Notes under the pieces: model-generated | What the model was told of the DNA's origin: nothing | The model's input: only the letters and a program-made list of their open reading frames with translations | Database searches by the model: none | In this document: piece by piece, positions 27,184-36,726 of the stretch | Position numbering within the stretch: the first letter of the stretch is position 1 | Layout: the number at the start of each line of letters is the position of its first letter | Assembly: GCF_029813835.1 (NCBI RefSeq) | Contig: NZ_JARVKV010000009.1 | Span: 95,685 to 159,684, forward strand | Reading direction: 5' to 3' | Length of the DNA stretch: 64,000 bases | Source: Streptomyces sp. DH37 | GTDB taxonomy: Bacteria; Actinomycetota; Actinomycetes; Streptomycetales; Streptomycetaceae | Translations under genes and position numbers: made by a program

Positions 27184-28221
27184 CTACGACGAGGAGCGGC
27201 GGACCAGCTCCGTCGGCAGCACCCGGCTGGAGCGTTCGTCCCGGCCGGCCTTGCGGTCCTCGATCTGCTCCAGCAGCACCCGGGCCATCGAGCGGCCCAT
27301 CTCCTCCAGCGGCTGCCGCACACTGGTCAGCGGCGGATCCATGTGGCGGGCGACGGCCGAGTCGTCGAAGCCGACCAGGGCCACCTCGTCCGGCACCCGG
27401 CGGCCCGCCTCGCGCAGCACGGCACGGGCGCCGGCGGCCATCACGTCGGAGGCGCAGAAGACGGCGTCCAGATCGGGCCGCCGGGACAGCAGCTCCCGCA
27501 TGGCGCGGCGACCGCCCTCCTCGGTGAAGTCGCCCTCGGCGAGCAGCCGTTCGTCCTCCTCCACCCCCGCGGCGCGCAGCGCGTCGCGGTACCCCTGGAG
27601 CCGGCACTGGGCGACGTACATGTCCAACGGTCCGGTGACGGTGGCCACCGCCCGCCGGCCGCTCCCGATCAGGTGCTCCACGGCGGCCTGGGCGCCGCCG
27701 GTGTTGTCGCAGTCCACGTAGGGCACCGGCTCGTCGCCGCTGCGGCGGCCGCTGAGGACGGCGGGCATCTCGATCCGTTCCAGCAGGTCGGGCAGGGGAT
27801 CGTCGGCGTGCACGGAGACCAGCAGCACGCCGTCCACGCGGTGGGCCGTGACGTACTGGGCGAAGCGGTCGCGCTCCTTGGGAGTGCGGATCAGCGTGAG
27901 CAGCAGCTGCATGTCCGTGTCGGCGAGCTCGGCGCTGACACCGCGGATGATACCGGAGAAGTAGGGCTCGGCGAACAGCCTGGTCTCGGCCTCGGGGATG
28001 ACCAGCGCGATCGCGTCGGTGCTGCCCGCGGCCAGCGCCCGGGCGGCCCGGTTGGGCACGTAGCCCAGCTCGGCGATCGCCTGCTGGACGGCGGTGCGCG
28101 TCTGGTCGCTGACGTTGGCGGCGCCGTTGATCACCCGGGAGACGGTGCCGCGGCCCACCCCCGCGTAGGCGGCGACCTGTTCCAGAGTGGGCCTCTGGCC
28201 CCGCCTTCCGCTCACTGTCAT
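27184..28221 (-). CDS. cebR: CebR, LacI-family cellobiose/cellotriose repressor
   Basis: Represses cellobiose uptake and cellulase genes and is released by cello-oligosaccharides. In the 345-aa protein, the LacI helix-turn-helix is at about residues 11-35 (TLEQVAAYAGVGRGTVSRVINGA), the hinge helix near 60 (NRAARALA), and the periplasmic-binding-protein-like effector and dimer domain covers about 70-335. The ATG at 28221 has GGGGAGG upstream; a longer reading lacks family support. It is divergent from cebEFG, with one perfect CebR-box in the gap. This is the same arrangement as in S. griseus, S. scabiei and S. coelicolor. Confidence 0.95.
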   Translation of the reverse strand: MTVSGRRGQRPTLEQVAAYAGVGRGTVSRVINGAANVSDQTRTAVQQAIAELGYVPNRAARALAAGSTDAIALVIPEAETRLFAEPYFSGIIRGVSAELADTDMQLLLTLIRTPKERDRFAQYVTAHRVDGVLLVSVHADDPLPDLLERIEMPAVLSGRRSGDEPVPYVDCDNTGGAQAAVEHLIGSGRRAVATVTGPLDMYVAQCRLQGYRDALRAAGVEEDERLLAEGDFTEEGGRRAMRELLSRRPDLDAVFCASDVMAAGARAVLREAGRRVPDEVALVGFDDSAVARHMDPPLTSVRQPLEEMGRSMARVLLEQIEDRKAGRDERSSRVLPTELVRRSSS

Positions 28222-28387
28222 GACCGCCTCCCCAGGTCGTACGGGCTCACCTGCACAGGACCGGTCGGTCCCCTGCACCAGTATCGATCAGCCACCGAAG
28301 CTAACAGCCGGATAACTGCGCCGGGTCAGTCTGTCCATTCCCTTGACACCCGCGCCAGGGACCGGCAACTCTTCAACTCATCACGCC

Positions 28388-28401
28388 TGGGAGCGCTCCC
28401 A
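28388..28401. promoter_or_regulatory. CebR operator of the cebEFG operon
   Basis: A perfect TGGGAGCGCTCCCA, 117 nt before cebE and 167 nt before cebR, probably serves both genes. Confidence 0.94.
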
Positions 28402-28517
28402 AAGGACCTGACCCATACAGAACCCGCACGTTCCCACCCGAGCCGCAGCATCACCACCGCGGTCCCCCACACCCTTCCACGGCCGGGAGTGAAACGTCAG
28501 GGCGCTAGGAGGACGCA

Positions 28518-29843
28518 GTGCGCAAGACCCGCACCACCCGCCGAGCCGTGGCCCTCATGGCCGCCGCGGCGATCGGCACCAGCCTGCTCGCCGGGTGCGC
28601 GAGCGACGAGGACTCGGGCAAGGACACCACCGGCAGCGGTGACGCCAAGGGCAAGACCGTCATCACCGTCGGCCTCTTCGGGACCTTCGGCTTCAAGGAG
28701 GCCGGCCTCTACGAGGAGTACGAGAAGCTCAACCCGAAGGTCAAGATCGAGCAGAGCGTCGTCGAGCGGAACGAGAACTACTACCCGCAGCTGCTGACCC
28801 GTCTCGCCAGCAACAGCGGTCTCGCCGACATCCAGGGCATCGAGGTCGCGAACATCGCCGAGGTCGTCAAGACCCAGGCCGACAAGTTCGCGGACCTGTC
28901 CAACGCGGACGGCGTCTCCAAGGACGACTACTTCGACTGGAAGTGGCAGCAGGCCACCACCGAGGACGGCAAGACCATCGGCCTGGGCACCGACATCGGC
29001 CCGATGGCGATCTGCTACCGCAAGGACCACTTCGAGGCCGCCGGCCTGCCCACCGACCGCGAGGAGGTCGGCAAGCTGTGGGCGGGCGACTGGCAGAAGT
29101 ACCTGGAGACCGGCAAGGACTTCATGGAGAAGGGGCCCAAGGACGTCGCCTGGGTCGACTCCGCCAGCGGCCTGTACAACGCGGCCATCTCCTCCAGCGC
29201 CACCCGCTACTACGACGAGCGGGGCGAGGTCATCTACAAGACCAACCCCGACGTCAGGGAGGCCTGGGACATCGCCGCGGAGGCCGCCACCGAGGACATG
29301 ACCGACAAGCACGAGCTGTTCACGGACTCGTGGAACAAGGCCATGAACAACGGCACCTTCGCCACCCTCTCCTGCCCCGCCTGGATGCTCGGCTACATCC
29401 AGGACAAGGGCGGCGACAAGGCCAAGGGCAAGTGGGACGTCGCGCCCGCGCCCAAGGCCGGCAACTGGGGCGGCTCGTTCCTCGGCGTCCCCGAGACGAG
29501 CAAGAACAAGGAGGAGGCGATCAAGCTCGCCGCCTGGCTGACCGCCCCCACCCAGCAGGCCAAGCTCTTCGCCGAGCGCGGCAGCTTCCCGAGCGCCCCG
29601 AAGTCGTACGAGACCCCCGAGGTCGCCGACGCCAAGCACGAGTACTTCTCCAACGCGCCGATCGGTGAGATCTTCTCCCAGGCGGCCGAGGGCATCCCGA
29701 CCCAGGTGATCGGCCCGAAGGACCAGGTCATCCAGGAGAACCTCACCCGCGCCGGCCTCGTGCAGATCGAGCAGAAGGGCGTCTCCCCCGACAAGGCCTG
29801 GGAGTCGGCCACCAAGACGGTCGACAACGCACTGGACGAGTGA
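28518..29843 (+). CDS. cebE: CebE, cellobiose/cellotriose-binding lipoprotein
   Basis: Extracellular solute-binding protein (family 1) of the cellobiose ABC importer, anchored to the membrane as a lipoprotein. The 441-aa protein starts at GTG with TAGGAGG seven bases upstream. The signal peptide ends in the lipobox LLAGC (Cys28). The mature domain opens ITVGLFGTFGF. Aromatic residues typical of sugar binding are frequent. It is followed by cebF after seven bases. No ATPase gene is in the operon; in streptomycetes the shared MsiK ATPase encoded elsewhere energises this transporter. Confidence 0.94.
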   Translation: MRKTRTTRRAVALMAAAAIGTSLLAGCASDEDSGKDTTGSGDAKGKTVITVGLFGTFGFKEAGLYEEYEKLNPKVKIEQSVVERNENYYPQLLTRLASNSGLADIQGIEVANIAEVVKTQADKFADLSNADGVSKDDYFDWKWQQATTEDGKTIGLGTDIGPMAICYRKDHFEAAGLPTDREEVGKLWAGDWQKYLETGKDFMEKGPKDVAWVDSASGLYNAAISSSATRYYDERGEVIYKTNPDVREAWDIAAEAATEDMTDKHELFTDSWNKAMNNGTFATLSCPAWMLGYIQDKGGDKAKGKWDVAPAPKAGNWGGSFLGVPETSKNKEEAIKLAAWLTAPTQQAKLFAERGSFPSAPKSYETPEVADAKHEYFSNAPIGEIFSQAAEGIPTQVIGPKDQVIQENLTRAGLVQIEQKGVSPDKAWESATKTVDNALDE

Positions 29844-29850
29844 TCGACAA

Positions 29851-30885
29851 GTGACCACTACCGGTTCGCCGGTGTCCGCGCCCCCCGTGAAGCAGGGGGG
29901 CGCGGGCCCGCGCCACAGGACCGCTCCGCCCTCCCGCGACGCCCGGCGGCGGGAACGCCGCAGCCGCTGGTACCAGCGGGACGTGAAGTGGAGCCCGTAC
30001 GCCTTCGTCGCCCCGTTCTTCCTCTTCTTCGGCGCCTTCAGCCTCTTCCCGCTGCTGTACACGGGATGGGCCTCGCTGCACAAGGTGTCGCTGACGGCCC
30101 CGACCGACATGGAGTGGGCCGGGCTGCACAACTTCACCCGGCTGCTCGAGGACGAGTTCTTCTGGAACGCCCTGCGCAACACCCTCAGCATCGGGATCAT
30201 CTCCACCGTCCCGCAGCTGCTGATGGCGCTGGGCCTCGCGCACCTGCTCAACTACAAGCTGCGCGGCGCGACGTTCTTCCGCGTCGCGATGCTGGCCCCC
30301 TACGCCACCTCGGTGGCCGCGGCGACCCTCGTCTTCGTCGTGCTCTTCGGCCGTGACTACGGCATGATCAACTGGTTCCTGGGGTTCATCGGCGTCGACC
30401 CCGTCAACTGGCACGACGGGGCGACCTCGCACTTCGCGCTCTCCGCGATCGTGATCTGGCGCTGGACGGGCTACAACACCCTCATCTACCTGGCCGCCAT
30501 GCAGGCGGTGCCCAAGGACCTGTACGAGTCGGCGGCGCTGGACGGGGCCTCGCGCTGGCAGCAGTTCGTCCACGTCACCATCCCCGCGCTGCGGCCGACG
30601 ATCCTGTTCACGATCGTCGTCTCCACCATCGGCGCGACGCAGCTGTTCGGCGAGCCCCTGCTGTTCAACCCGGGCGGCGGCGCGAACGGCGGCTCGGACC
30701 ACCAGTACCAGACCCTGGGCCTGTACCTGTACGAGCAGGGCTGGGTCAACCTGCACCTGGGCCGGGCCTCGGCCATCGCCTGGATGATGTTCCTGCTCCT
30801 GCTGCTGATCGCGCTGGTCAACTGGGCGATCTCACGCCGCATGAGGGCGAACGAGCTGGGCCGCAAGACCATGAGGAGGCGCTGA
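29851..30885 (+). CDS. cebF: CebF, cellobiose ABC transporter permease
   Basis: Inner-membrane permease of the cellobiose importer (MalF type). The 344-aa protein has a 50-residue Arg/Pro-rich cytoplasmic N-terminus, then six membrane helices starting near 52 (YAFVAPFFLFFGAFSLFPLL). The EAA loop that docks the ATPase reads ESAALDGASRWQQFVHVTIPALRPT near 230. The GTG start follows the cebE stop by seven bases. Its stop shares one base with the cebG start (TGATG), so translation is coupled. Confidence 0.94.
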   Translation: MTTTGSPVSAPPVKQGGAGPRHRTAPPSRDARRRERRSRWYQRDVKWSPYAFVAPFFLFFGAFSLFPLLYTGWASLHKVSLTAPTDMEWAGLHNFTRLLEDEFFWNALRNTLSIGIISTVPQLLMALGLAHLLNYKLRGATFFRVAMLAPYATSVAAATLVFVVLFGRDYGMINWFLGFIGVDPVNWHDGATSHFALSAIVIWRWTGYNTLIYLAAMQAVPKDLYESAALDGASRWQQFVHVTIPALRPTILFTIVVSTIGATQLFGEPLLFNPGGGANGGSDHQYQTLGLYLYEQGWVNLHLGRASAIAWMMFLLLLLIALVNWAISRRMRANELGRKTMRRR

Positions 30886-31826
30886 TGAGCGTGCTGGATT
30901 CCGACCGGCCGGTGTCCGACCGGCGGGCGCCGGCCCGTACCGGACCCGCCGGGGACGAGGCGGGCTCCCGCCGCGGCCGCCTGCGGGGACGGGCCGGCGG
31001 CGCCGGCGGCACCCTCCACGGCGGCAAGCTGACGTACGCGGTACTGATCCTCGTCACCGTGATCGCGCTCTTCCCGCTGTTCTGGACGGCGGTCGCCGCC
31101 TCCCGGAACAACACCAGGCTCGCCGAGATGCCGCCGCCCTTCTGGTTCGGCGGGAACCTCTTCAAGAACCTGGAGATCGCCTGGACCGACGCCAACATGG
31201 GCCTGGCGCTGCTCAACACCACGATCGTCGCCGGGTCGATCGCGGTCGGCACCGTGCTGTTCGGGACGATCGCCGGGTTCGCCTTCGCCAAGCTGCGGTT
31301 CCGCTTCCGCAACCTGCTGCTGATGCTGACGATCGGGACCATGATGGTGCCGCCGCAGCTCAGCGTGGTGCCGCTGTTCATGGCGATCGCCGAACTGGAG
31401 TGGACCAACCAGCTCCAGGCCGTCATCCTGCCGACCCTCGTCAGCGCCTTCGGCGTGTTCTTCATGCGGCAGTACCTGGTGGAGGCGCTGCCGACCGAGC
31501 TGATCGAGGCCGCGCGGGTGGACGGCGCCAACAGTCTGCGCGTGGTGTGGCACGTGGTCTTCCCCGCCGCCCGGCCCGCGATGGCCGTGCTCGGCATGCT
31601 GACCTTCGTGATGGCCTGGAACGACTTCTTCTGGCCGATCATCGCGCTGACCCAGCAGAACCCGACCGTCCAGGTCGCCCTGACGGGCCTGGGCCGCGGC
31701 TACATCCCCGACCAGTCGGTGATCATGGCCGGCGCCCTGCTGGGCACCCTCCCGCTGCTGCTGATCCTCACCGTCTTCGGCAAGCAGATCGTCGGCGGCA
31801 TCATGCAGGGGGCGGTCAAGGGCTGA
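30885..31826 (+). CDS. cebG: CebG, cellobiose ABC transporter permease
   Basis: Second permease (MalG type) of the importer. The 313-aa protein has a 45-residue charged N-terminus and six membrane helices from about 47 (LTYAVLILVTVIALFPLFW). The EAA loop is EAARVDGANSLRVVWHVVFP near 208. A good Shine-Dalgarno (GAGGAGG) lies inside the end of cebF. It is followed after 76 bases by bglC with its own CebR box, so bglC can be expressed both from the operon and separately. Confidence 0.94.
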   Translation: MSVLDSDRPVSDRRAPARTGPAGDEAGSRRGRLRGRAGGAGGTLHGGKLTYAVLILVTVIALFPLFWTAVAASRNNTRLAEMPPPFWFGGNLFKNLEIAWTDANMGLALLNTTIVAGSIAVGTVLFGTIAGFAFAKLRFRFRNLLLMLTIGTMMVPPQLSVVPLFMAIAELEWTNQLQAVILPTLVSAFGVFFMRQYLVEALPTELIEAARVDGANSLRVVWHVVFPAARPAMAVLGMLTFVMAWNDFFWPIIALTQQNPTVQVALTGLGRGYIPDQSVIMAGALLGTLPLLLILTVFGKQIVGGIMQGAVKG

Positions 31827-31887
31827 CCGGCCGTCCCTCCCCCTCACCCCCGCCCCCCACGTCATCCCCCTTCCGTACGACCTTTGA

Positions 31888-31901
31888 TGGGAGCGCTCCC
31901 A
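31888..31901. promoter_or_regulatory. CebR operator overlapping the bglC ribosome-binding site
   Basis: A perfect TGGGAGCGCTCCCA ends two bases before the bglC ATG. The only Shine-Dalgarno-like sequence (GGGAG, 31889-31893) is its left arm, so operator and translation start overlap. Confidence 0.93.
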
Positions 31902-31902
31902 T

Positions 31903-33342
31903 ATGAGCCGATCCTCCTTCCCCGCCAACTTCCTGTTCGGTTCGGCCACCTCCGCCTACCAGATCGAGGGCGCCGCCGCCGAGGACGGCCGCACGCCGTC
32001 CATCTGGGACACCTTCTGCCGCACGCCCGGCAAGGTGCTCGGGGGCGACACCGGCGACGTCGCGGTGGACCACTACCACCGCTGGCGCGACGACGTACAG
32101 CTCATGGCGGACCTCAACCTCAACGCCTACCGCTTCTCCATCTCCTGGTCCCGCGTCCAGCCCACCGGCCGCGGCCCCGCCGTCCAGCGCGGCCTGGACT
32201 TCTACCGCTCGCTGGTCGACGGGCTGCTGGAGAAGGGCATCACCCCCTGGATCACGCTGTACCACTGGGACCTGCCGCAGGAGCTGGAGGACGCCGGCGG
32301 CTGGCCGGAGCGCGCCACCGCCGAGCGGTTCGCGGAGTACGCCTCCCTCGTCGCCGGAGCGCTCGGCGACCGGGTGGAGCGCTGGACCACCCTCAACGAG
32401 CCCTGGTGCTCGGCCTACCTCGGCTACGGCTCCGGCGTCCACGCCCCCGGCCGCACCGACCACACCGACGTGCTGCGCGCCGCCCACCACCTCAACCTCG
32501 CCCACGGCCTGGGCGCCCAGGCGCTGCGCGCCGCCCTCCCCGGCCGCGCCCAGATCGGCGTCAGCATCAACCCGGCCGCCGTCCGGTCCCTCACCGACGA
32601 GCCCGAGGACCTGGACGCCAAGCGGCGCATCGACGCCCTGGCCAACCGGATCTTCGACGGTCCGATGCTGCGCGGCGTGTACGACGAGGACCTGATCCAG
32701 GACACCTCGCGCCTGACCGACTGGAGCTTCGTCAAGGACGGCGACCTGGCGGACATCCACCAGCCGCTGGACGCGCTGGGCATCAACTACTACACGCCCA
32801 CCCTGGTGTCGGCCTCCGCCGACCAGCGGCTGCCGCGCCGGGACGGCCACGGCGGCGGCGAGCAGTCCCCCTGGCCGGCCGCGGAGGACATCGCCTTCCA
32901 CCAGACGCCGGGCGAGACCACCGACATGGGCTGGACGATCGACCCGACCGGCCTGCACGAGCTGCTCATGCGCTACCACCGCGAGACCGGCGGCGTCCCG
33001 CTCTACATCACCGAGAACGGCATGGCCTGCGACGACAAGCCGTCCCCCGACGGCACCGTCCACGACCCCGACCGCGTCGCCTACCTCCACAGCCACCTGG
33101 GCACCGTCCAGCGGGCGATCGCCGACGGCGCCGACGTGCGCGGCTACTTCCTGTGGTCCCTGCTGGACAACTTCGAGTGGGCCTACGGCTACAGCAAGCG
33201 GTTCGGCGCGGTGTACGTGGACTTCGAGTCCCTGGCCCGCATCCCCAAGTCCAGCGCCCTGTGGTACGCCGAGGTCGCCCGGACCGGGGAGCTGCGGGAG
33301 CCCGAGGCGCTGGGCGCCCTCGGGGATCCGGTGGCCGACTGA
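31903..33342 (+). CDS. bglC: BglC, intracellular GH1 beta-glucosidase
   Basis: Hydrolyses imported cellobiose and cello-oligosaccharides to glucose in the cytoplasm. The 479-aa GH1 protein shows the N-terminal signature [15 protein letters not shown], the acid/base Glu in TTLNEPW near 166 and the nucleophile Glu in YITENG near 370, with [13 protein letters not shown] downstream. There is no signal peptide. The ATG directly follows a perfect CebR box and has no separate ribosome-binding site; an unusually short or leaderless transcript is possible. It follows cebG as in other streptomycetes. By consuming the CebR inducer it also tunes induction. Confidence 0.95.
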   Translation: MSRSSFPANFLFGSATSAYQIEGAAAEDGRTPSIWDTFCRTPGKVLGGDTGDVAVDHYHRWRDDVQLMADLNLNAYRFSISWSRVQPTGRGPAVQRGLDFYRSLVDGLLEKGITPWITLYHWDLPQELEDAGGWPERATAERFAEYASLVAGALGDRVERWTTLNEPWCSAYLGYGSGVHAPGRTDHTDVLRAAHHLNLAHGLGAQALRAALPGRAQIGVSINPAAVRSLTDEPEDLDAKRRIDALANRIFDGPMLRGVYDEDLIQDTSRLTDWSFVKDGDLADIHQPLDALGINYYTPTLVSASADQRLPRRDGHGGGEQSPWPAAEDIAFHQTPGETTDMGWTIDPTGLHELLMRYHRETGGVPLYITENGMACDDKPSPDGTVHDPDRVAYLHSHLGTVQRAIADGADVRGYFLWSLLDNFEWAYGYSKRFGAVYVDFESLARIPKSSALWYAEVARTGELREPEALGALGDPVAD

Positions 33343-33508
33343 CCGGGCCGGGCGGACGGACCGACCGGAGGGCCTGACCGGGGCGGTCCGACCGCAGCAG
33401 CCTGGGCGGGGCGCAGCGGGTGTGGGGGTGGAGACCGCTGCGCCCCGCCTGTCGTGGGGGGTGGCTGGTTCACGCGGGCCGACGGCCCGTGGCCCGTGGA
33501 CCGGAGGT

Positions 33509-33727
33509 TCAGGAGGGGGCCCGGGCGGTACGCCCCTCCGGTCCGTCCGGCGCCGCCGCGCCGGCCGGACCCGTGGTGGCCGCGGTCCCGGGTGTGGGGT
33601 CCGGGCCCGCCGTCGCCGTGCCGGCCAGGACCAGCCCGCCGACCGCCACGATCGCCGCCACGGCCGCGTCGGCGATCGGCTGCCGCCGCCCGCCCGGGCG
33701 GCGTCGCTGTACGGCGATGCTCCTCAT
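33509..33727 (-). CDS. Putative small membrane or secreted protein
   Basis: A 72-aa hypothetical. An Arg-rich start (MRSIAVQRRRPGGRRQ), one hydrophobic helix (about 20-40, AVAAIVAVGGLVLAG) and a Pro/Ala/Gly tail are visible. The ATG has GCAGGAG at a good distance, the main reason to call it. No domain is recognised. It lies within the 528-bp gap between bglC and the sensor kinase; the remaining gap sequence shows nothing else recognisable. Confidence 0.45.
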   Translation of the reverse strand: MRSIAVQRRRPGGRRQPIADAAVAAIVAVGGLVLAGTATAGPDPTPGTAATTGPAGAAAPDGPEGRTARAPS

Positions 33728-33870
33728 TCCGCTCCTGCCTCGATCCGCGGGGAACGTGGACAGGGAGCACGCTAGCGGGACCGATTCCGGCGAACCGCCC
33801 GTTCCGGACAGGCGTCCGGGAACTTATGGCTCCCTTAAGGCGGGCCTACGGAACGCCTGAGGATCCGCCA

Positions 33871-35253
33871 CTATCGGCGCACGCGCCGTCGCACCCCGTG
33901 CCCGCGCCGCCGGTTCGGGCCGTCGGCCGGGCTCCCTCCCAGGGACAGCAGGACGCGCACCTCCGTCCCGCCCAGCACCGAGCGGCCGATCCGCACGTCG
34001 CCGCCGGTGGACTCCGCCACCCGCCGCACGATGTCCAGGCCCAGGCCCGTCGAGCCGGGCCCGCCGTCCCCGTGGCCGCGGCGCAGCGCCGCGTCGGGGT
34101 CGTCGATGCCCGGCCCCGCGTCGGAGACGAGGACGATCACCGAGTTGCCGGAGGTTCCGCGGTACACGTCCACGGCGAAGGCGACGCCCTCGGGGGTGTG
34201 CCGGAAGACGTTGCCGAGCAGCGCGTCGAGGGCGGCGGCGAGGTCGGCCCGGGCCACGGGGACGCGCACGGGCTCCTCGACCCCGGCCAGTCCCGCCTCG
34301 CGGCCCTCGTCCTCGGCCAGCGCGGACCAGAAGTCCATCCGCTCCCGGATCACCTCGGAGGCGTCGCAGAAGGCGCCGCCGTCCGGCCCGTCCGGCTGCG
34401 GGGTCCGCTGCTCGCGCGCGGTGCGGATGATGTGGTCCACCTCGCGCTCCAGCTGCGCGACGGCCTCGCGCGTCTGCTCGGCGGCGTCGCCGTCGCCGAG
34501 CGAGGCGGCGTTGAGGCGCAGCACGGTCAGGGGCGTGCGCAGCCGGTGGGAGAGGTCGGCGGCCAGCTCCCTCTCGTTGGCGAGCAGTTGGGCGACCTGG
34601 TTGGCCATCGAGTTGAACGCGGCGGCGGCCCAGCGCAGTTCGGCGGGCCCCTCCACCGGGACCCGTACCGCCAGCCGTCCCGCGCCCAGCTCCCGGGCGG
34701 CCCGGGCCAGCCGCTCGGCGGCGCCCACCATCCGGGTGCCGAGCCGGTCGGCGATGACGACGGAGGCGACGACGAGGGCGAGTCCCGTGCCGGCGAGGAC
34801 GAGCCAGGCGGTGGCGACGCCGTTGGTGACCTCCTCCTCGGGCACGAACACCTCGATGACGGCGGTCCGTTCGGTGACGACCGGCTGGAGCAGCGCGAAA
34901 CCGCCCTCCACGGGCACGATGGTGGCCCCCTCCAGCGGCGCGGCGTCCCGCAGCTCCGCCTCGGGCACCCGGCGCCGGCCGATCCGGGCGCTCCCGTCGT
35001 CCTGGCCGGGGGGCGCGTACACGGCGATCCGCTCGCCGGCCTCCGCCGGCATGCTGGCCAGCCCGCGCTGGAGCCGGCCGCGGTCGCCGCCGGTGGCCGC
35101 GAGCACGGGCGTGACGGTGGCGGCCAGCCGCTCGGCGCCCGCGAAGGCCCGGTCGCGGGCCATCTCCTTGACGACGAGCGCGAGGGGGACGGCGAAGGCC
35201 ACCACGACCATCGCGGTCACGGCGATGCACACCTTGACCAGCGCCCACCTCAT
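33871..35253 (-). CDS. Two-component sensor histidine kinase
   Basis: Membrane histidine kinase partnering the response regulator just upstream. In the 460-aa protein, the first helix (about 5-27) and the second (about 147-170) frame an extracytoplasmic sensor of about 120 residues. HAMP (about 170-225), HisKA with phospho-accepting His in DLSHRLRTPLT near 235, and HATPase_c with N box (NVFRHTPEG), G1 (DAGPGID) and G2 (GSTGLGLDIV) follow. The last 25 residues are very basic. The signal sensed is unknown. The order regulator then kinase with a 61-bp gap suggests one operon; an equivalent pair follows the ceb locus in S. coelicolor. Confidence 0.92.
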   Translation of the reverse strand: MRWALVKVCIAVTAMVVVAFAVPLALVVKEMARDRAFAGAERLAATVTPVLAATGGDRGRLQRGLASMPAEAGERIAVYAPPGQDDGSARIGRRRVPEAELRDAAPLEGATIVPVEGGFALLQPVVTERTAVIEVFVPEEEVTNGVATAWLVLAGTGLALVVASVVIADRLGTRMVGAAERLARAARELGAGRLAVRVPVEGPAELRWAAAAFNSMANQVAQLLANERELAADLSHRLRTPLTVLRLNAASLGDGDAAEQTREAVAQLEREVDHIIRTAREQRTPQPDGPDGGAFCDASEVIRERMDFWSALAEDEGREAGLAGVEEPVRVPVARADLAAALDALLGNVFRHTPEGVAFAVDVYRGTSGNSVIVLVSDAGPGIDDPDAALRRGHGDGGPGSTGLGLDIVRRVAESTGGDVRIGRSVLGGTEVRVLLSLGGSPADGPNRRRGHGVRRRVRR

Positions 35254-35314
35254 GGGCTCCTCCCCTCCGCGGTGCCGTCCCGCCCCCGCCGCCGTCCCGG
35301 TCCCCCGTCCGGTC

Positions 35315-36031
35315 TCACGCCCGCGAGGACTCCAGGGGTGGCTCCAGTTTGACGCCCACGCCGCGCAGCGTGTGCAGGTAGCGGGGGTTGGCCGCGGTCT
35401 CGCCCAGCTTCCGGCGCAGCCAGGAGAGGTGGACGTCGATGGTCTGGTCGTCGCCGTAGCTCTGCTGCCAGACCTCGGCCAGCAGCTCCCTGCGCGGTAC
35501 GACGACGCCGGGACGCTGCGCGAGGAAGGCCAGCAGGTCGAACTCGCGGCGGGTCAGGTCCAGCGCCCGCCCGTCGAGCACGGCCTGCCGGCGCAGCGGG
35601 TCGATGGCCAGCCCCCCGACCCGTATCGCCCGGTCCGCCTCCGCGCCGGCGCCGCCCGTGCCCGGGCCGCCGCGCGCGCGGCGCAGCACGGCGGCCATCC
35701 GGGCGGACAGGTGCTCCACGGAGAACGGTTTCACCAGGTAGTCGTCGGCGCCGTCGTTGAGCAGGCGGACGATCTCCGCCTCGTCGTCCCGCGCGGTGGC
35801 GATGATCACGGGGACCTGGGTGATCCCGCGCAGCATCTTCAGCGCCTCCGCCCCGTCGAGGTCGGGCAGGCCGAGGTCGAGTATCACCACGTCGAAGCCG
35901 ACGTGCGCGACCTCCCGCAGCGCCTCCAGGGCCGTCCCGACGCTGCGTACGGTGTGGGAGGCCTCCGTGAGGTGCCTGATCAGGGCGGAGCGTACGAACT
36001 GGTCGTCCTCGACGACGAGCACACGTGCCAT
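35315..36031 (-). CDS. OmpR/PhoB-family response regulator
   Basis: DNA-binding response regulator of the pair. In the 238-aa protein, the receiver domain (about 1-115) has the acidic pocket VVEDD, the phosphorylatable Asp in VVILDLGLPDLDG near 53 and the conserved Lys in VKPFS near 103. A winged-helix DNA-binding domain follows (about 140-230: LTRREFDLLAFLAQRPG, IDVHLSWLRRKLG). The ATG at 36031 begins the conserved MARVLVVEDD; an in-frame GTG at 36040 is an alternative. It is divergent from the next secreted-protein gene, with under 100 bp between, so autoregulation and control of that gene are both possible. Confidence 0.93.
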   Translation of the reverse strand: MARVLVVEDDQFVRSALIRHLTEASHTVRSVGTALEALREVAHVGFDVVILDLGLPDLDGAEALKMLRGITQVPVIIATARDDEAEIVRLLNDGADDYLVKPFSVEHLSARMAAVLRRARGGPGTGGAGAEADRAIRVGGLAIDPLRRQAVLDGRALDLTRREFDLLAFLAQRPGVVVPRRELLAEVWQQSYGDDQTIDVHLSWLRRKLGETAANPRYLHTLRGVGVKLEPPLESSRA

Positions 36032-36127
36032 GGGCGGCACGTTACGGCATGCGCGGACACGTCAAGCGGTCACCGGCCGAAGCGACGGAACCACGAGCGG
36101 GCGGGGGAAGCGGTTAGGGTGCGCGGG

Positions 36128-36697
36128 ATGCGACGAGCACTGGTTCACGCGGGAGCGTGGGCACTGGCCACCGGGGCGGCGGTGACGCTGTCCTGGTTCG
36201 GCGTGCACACCGTGGTGTCGGGCACCGCCTACGATCCGCCGCGGGCGCTGCCGATCGCCGGGGGCCCGCCGACGCCGTCCGCGTCGCACCCCGGCCCCGA
36301 GCCGGAGACCGACTCCACCCGGCGGCCCAGGCCCCCCTCGGACACCGGGTCCCCCAAGGCGTCCCGGTCCGCGGCCTCGCGCGGTTCCGAGGGGACCCAC
36401 CGGGACGCCGGGAGGACCGGGGAGGCGGGCGCCTCCCGCGAGGACGCCGCGCGCCCCCGCGGGACGCCGGGGAACGTGGAGAGCCACGAGCTGCGCGGCG
36501 GCCGGGTCGCCTTCGACCTGGGCCCGGACTCGGCCGCCCTGGTCTCCGCCACGCCCAACCCCGGCTGGGAGATGCGGGTCTGGCGGGAGAGCCGGTGGAT
36601 ACGGGTGACCTTCACCCGGGGCGAGGAGGCGTCGTCGGTCTTCTGCGTCTGGCACGGCGCCCCGCCGCAGGTGACGGTCGACGAGCACGGGGGCTGA
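36128..36697 (+). CDS. Membrane-anchored or secreted hypothetical protein
   Basis: A 189-aa protein of unknown function. An N-terminal hydrophobic segment (about 9-32, AWALATGAAVTLSWFGVHTVV) acts as signal or anchor. A long Pro/Ser/Thr/Arg-rich disordered stretch follows (about 40-125), then a compact C-terminal domain of 65 residues (VAFDLGPDSAALVSATPNPGWEMRVWRES) with one Cys. It is divergent from the response regulator and may belong to its regulon. No enzyme motif is seen. Confidence 0.78.
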   Translation: MRRALVHAGAWALATGAAVTLSWFGVHTVVSGTAYDPPRALPIAGGPPTPSASHPGPEPETDSTRRPRPPSDTGSPKASRSAASRGSEGTHRDAGRTGEAGASREDAARPRGTPGNVESHELRGGRVAFDLGPDSAALVSATPNPGWEMRVWRESRWIRVTFTRGEEASSVFCVWHGAPPQVTVDEHGG

Positions 36698-36726
36698 CGG
36701 GCCGGCCGGCGGTTCCCCCGCGGCGT

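Noticed and set aside
33343..33508. Possible terminator after bglC
   Set aside because: I found no inverted repeat long enough to support it.
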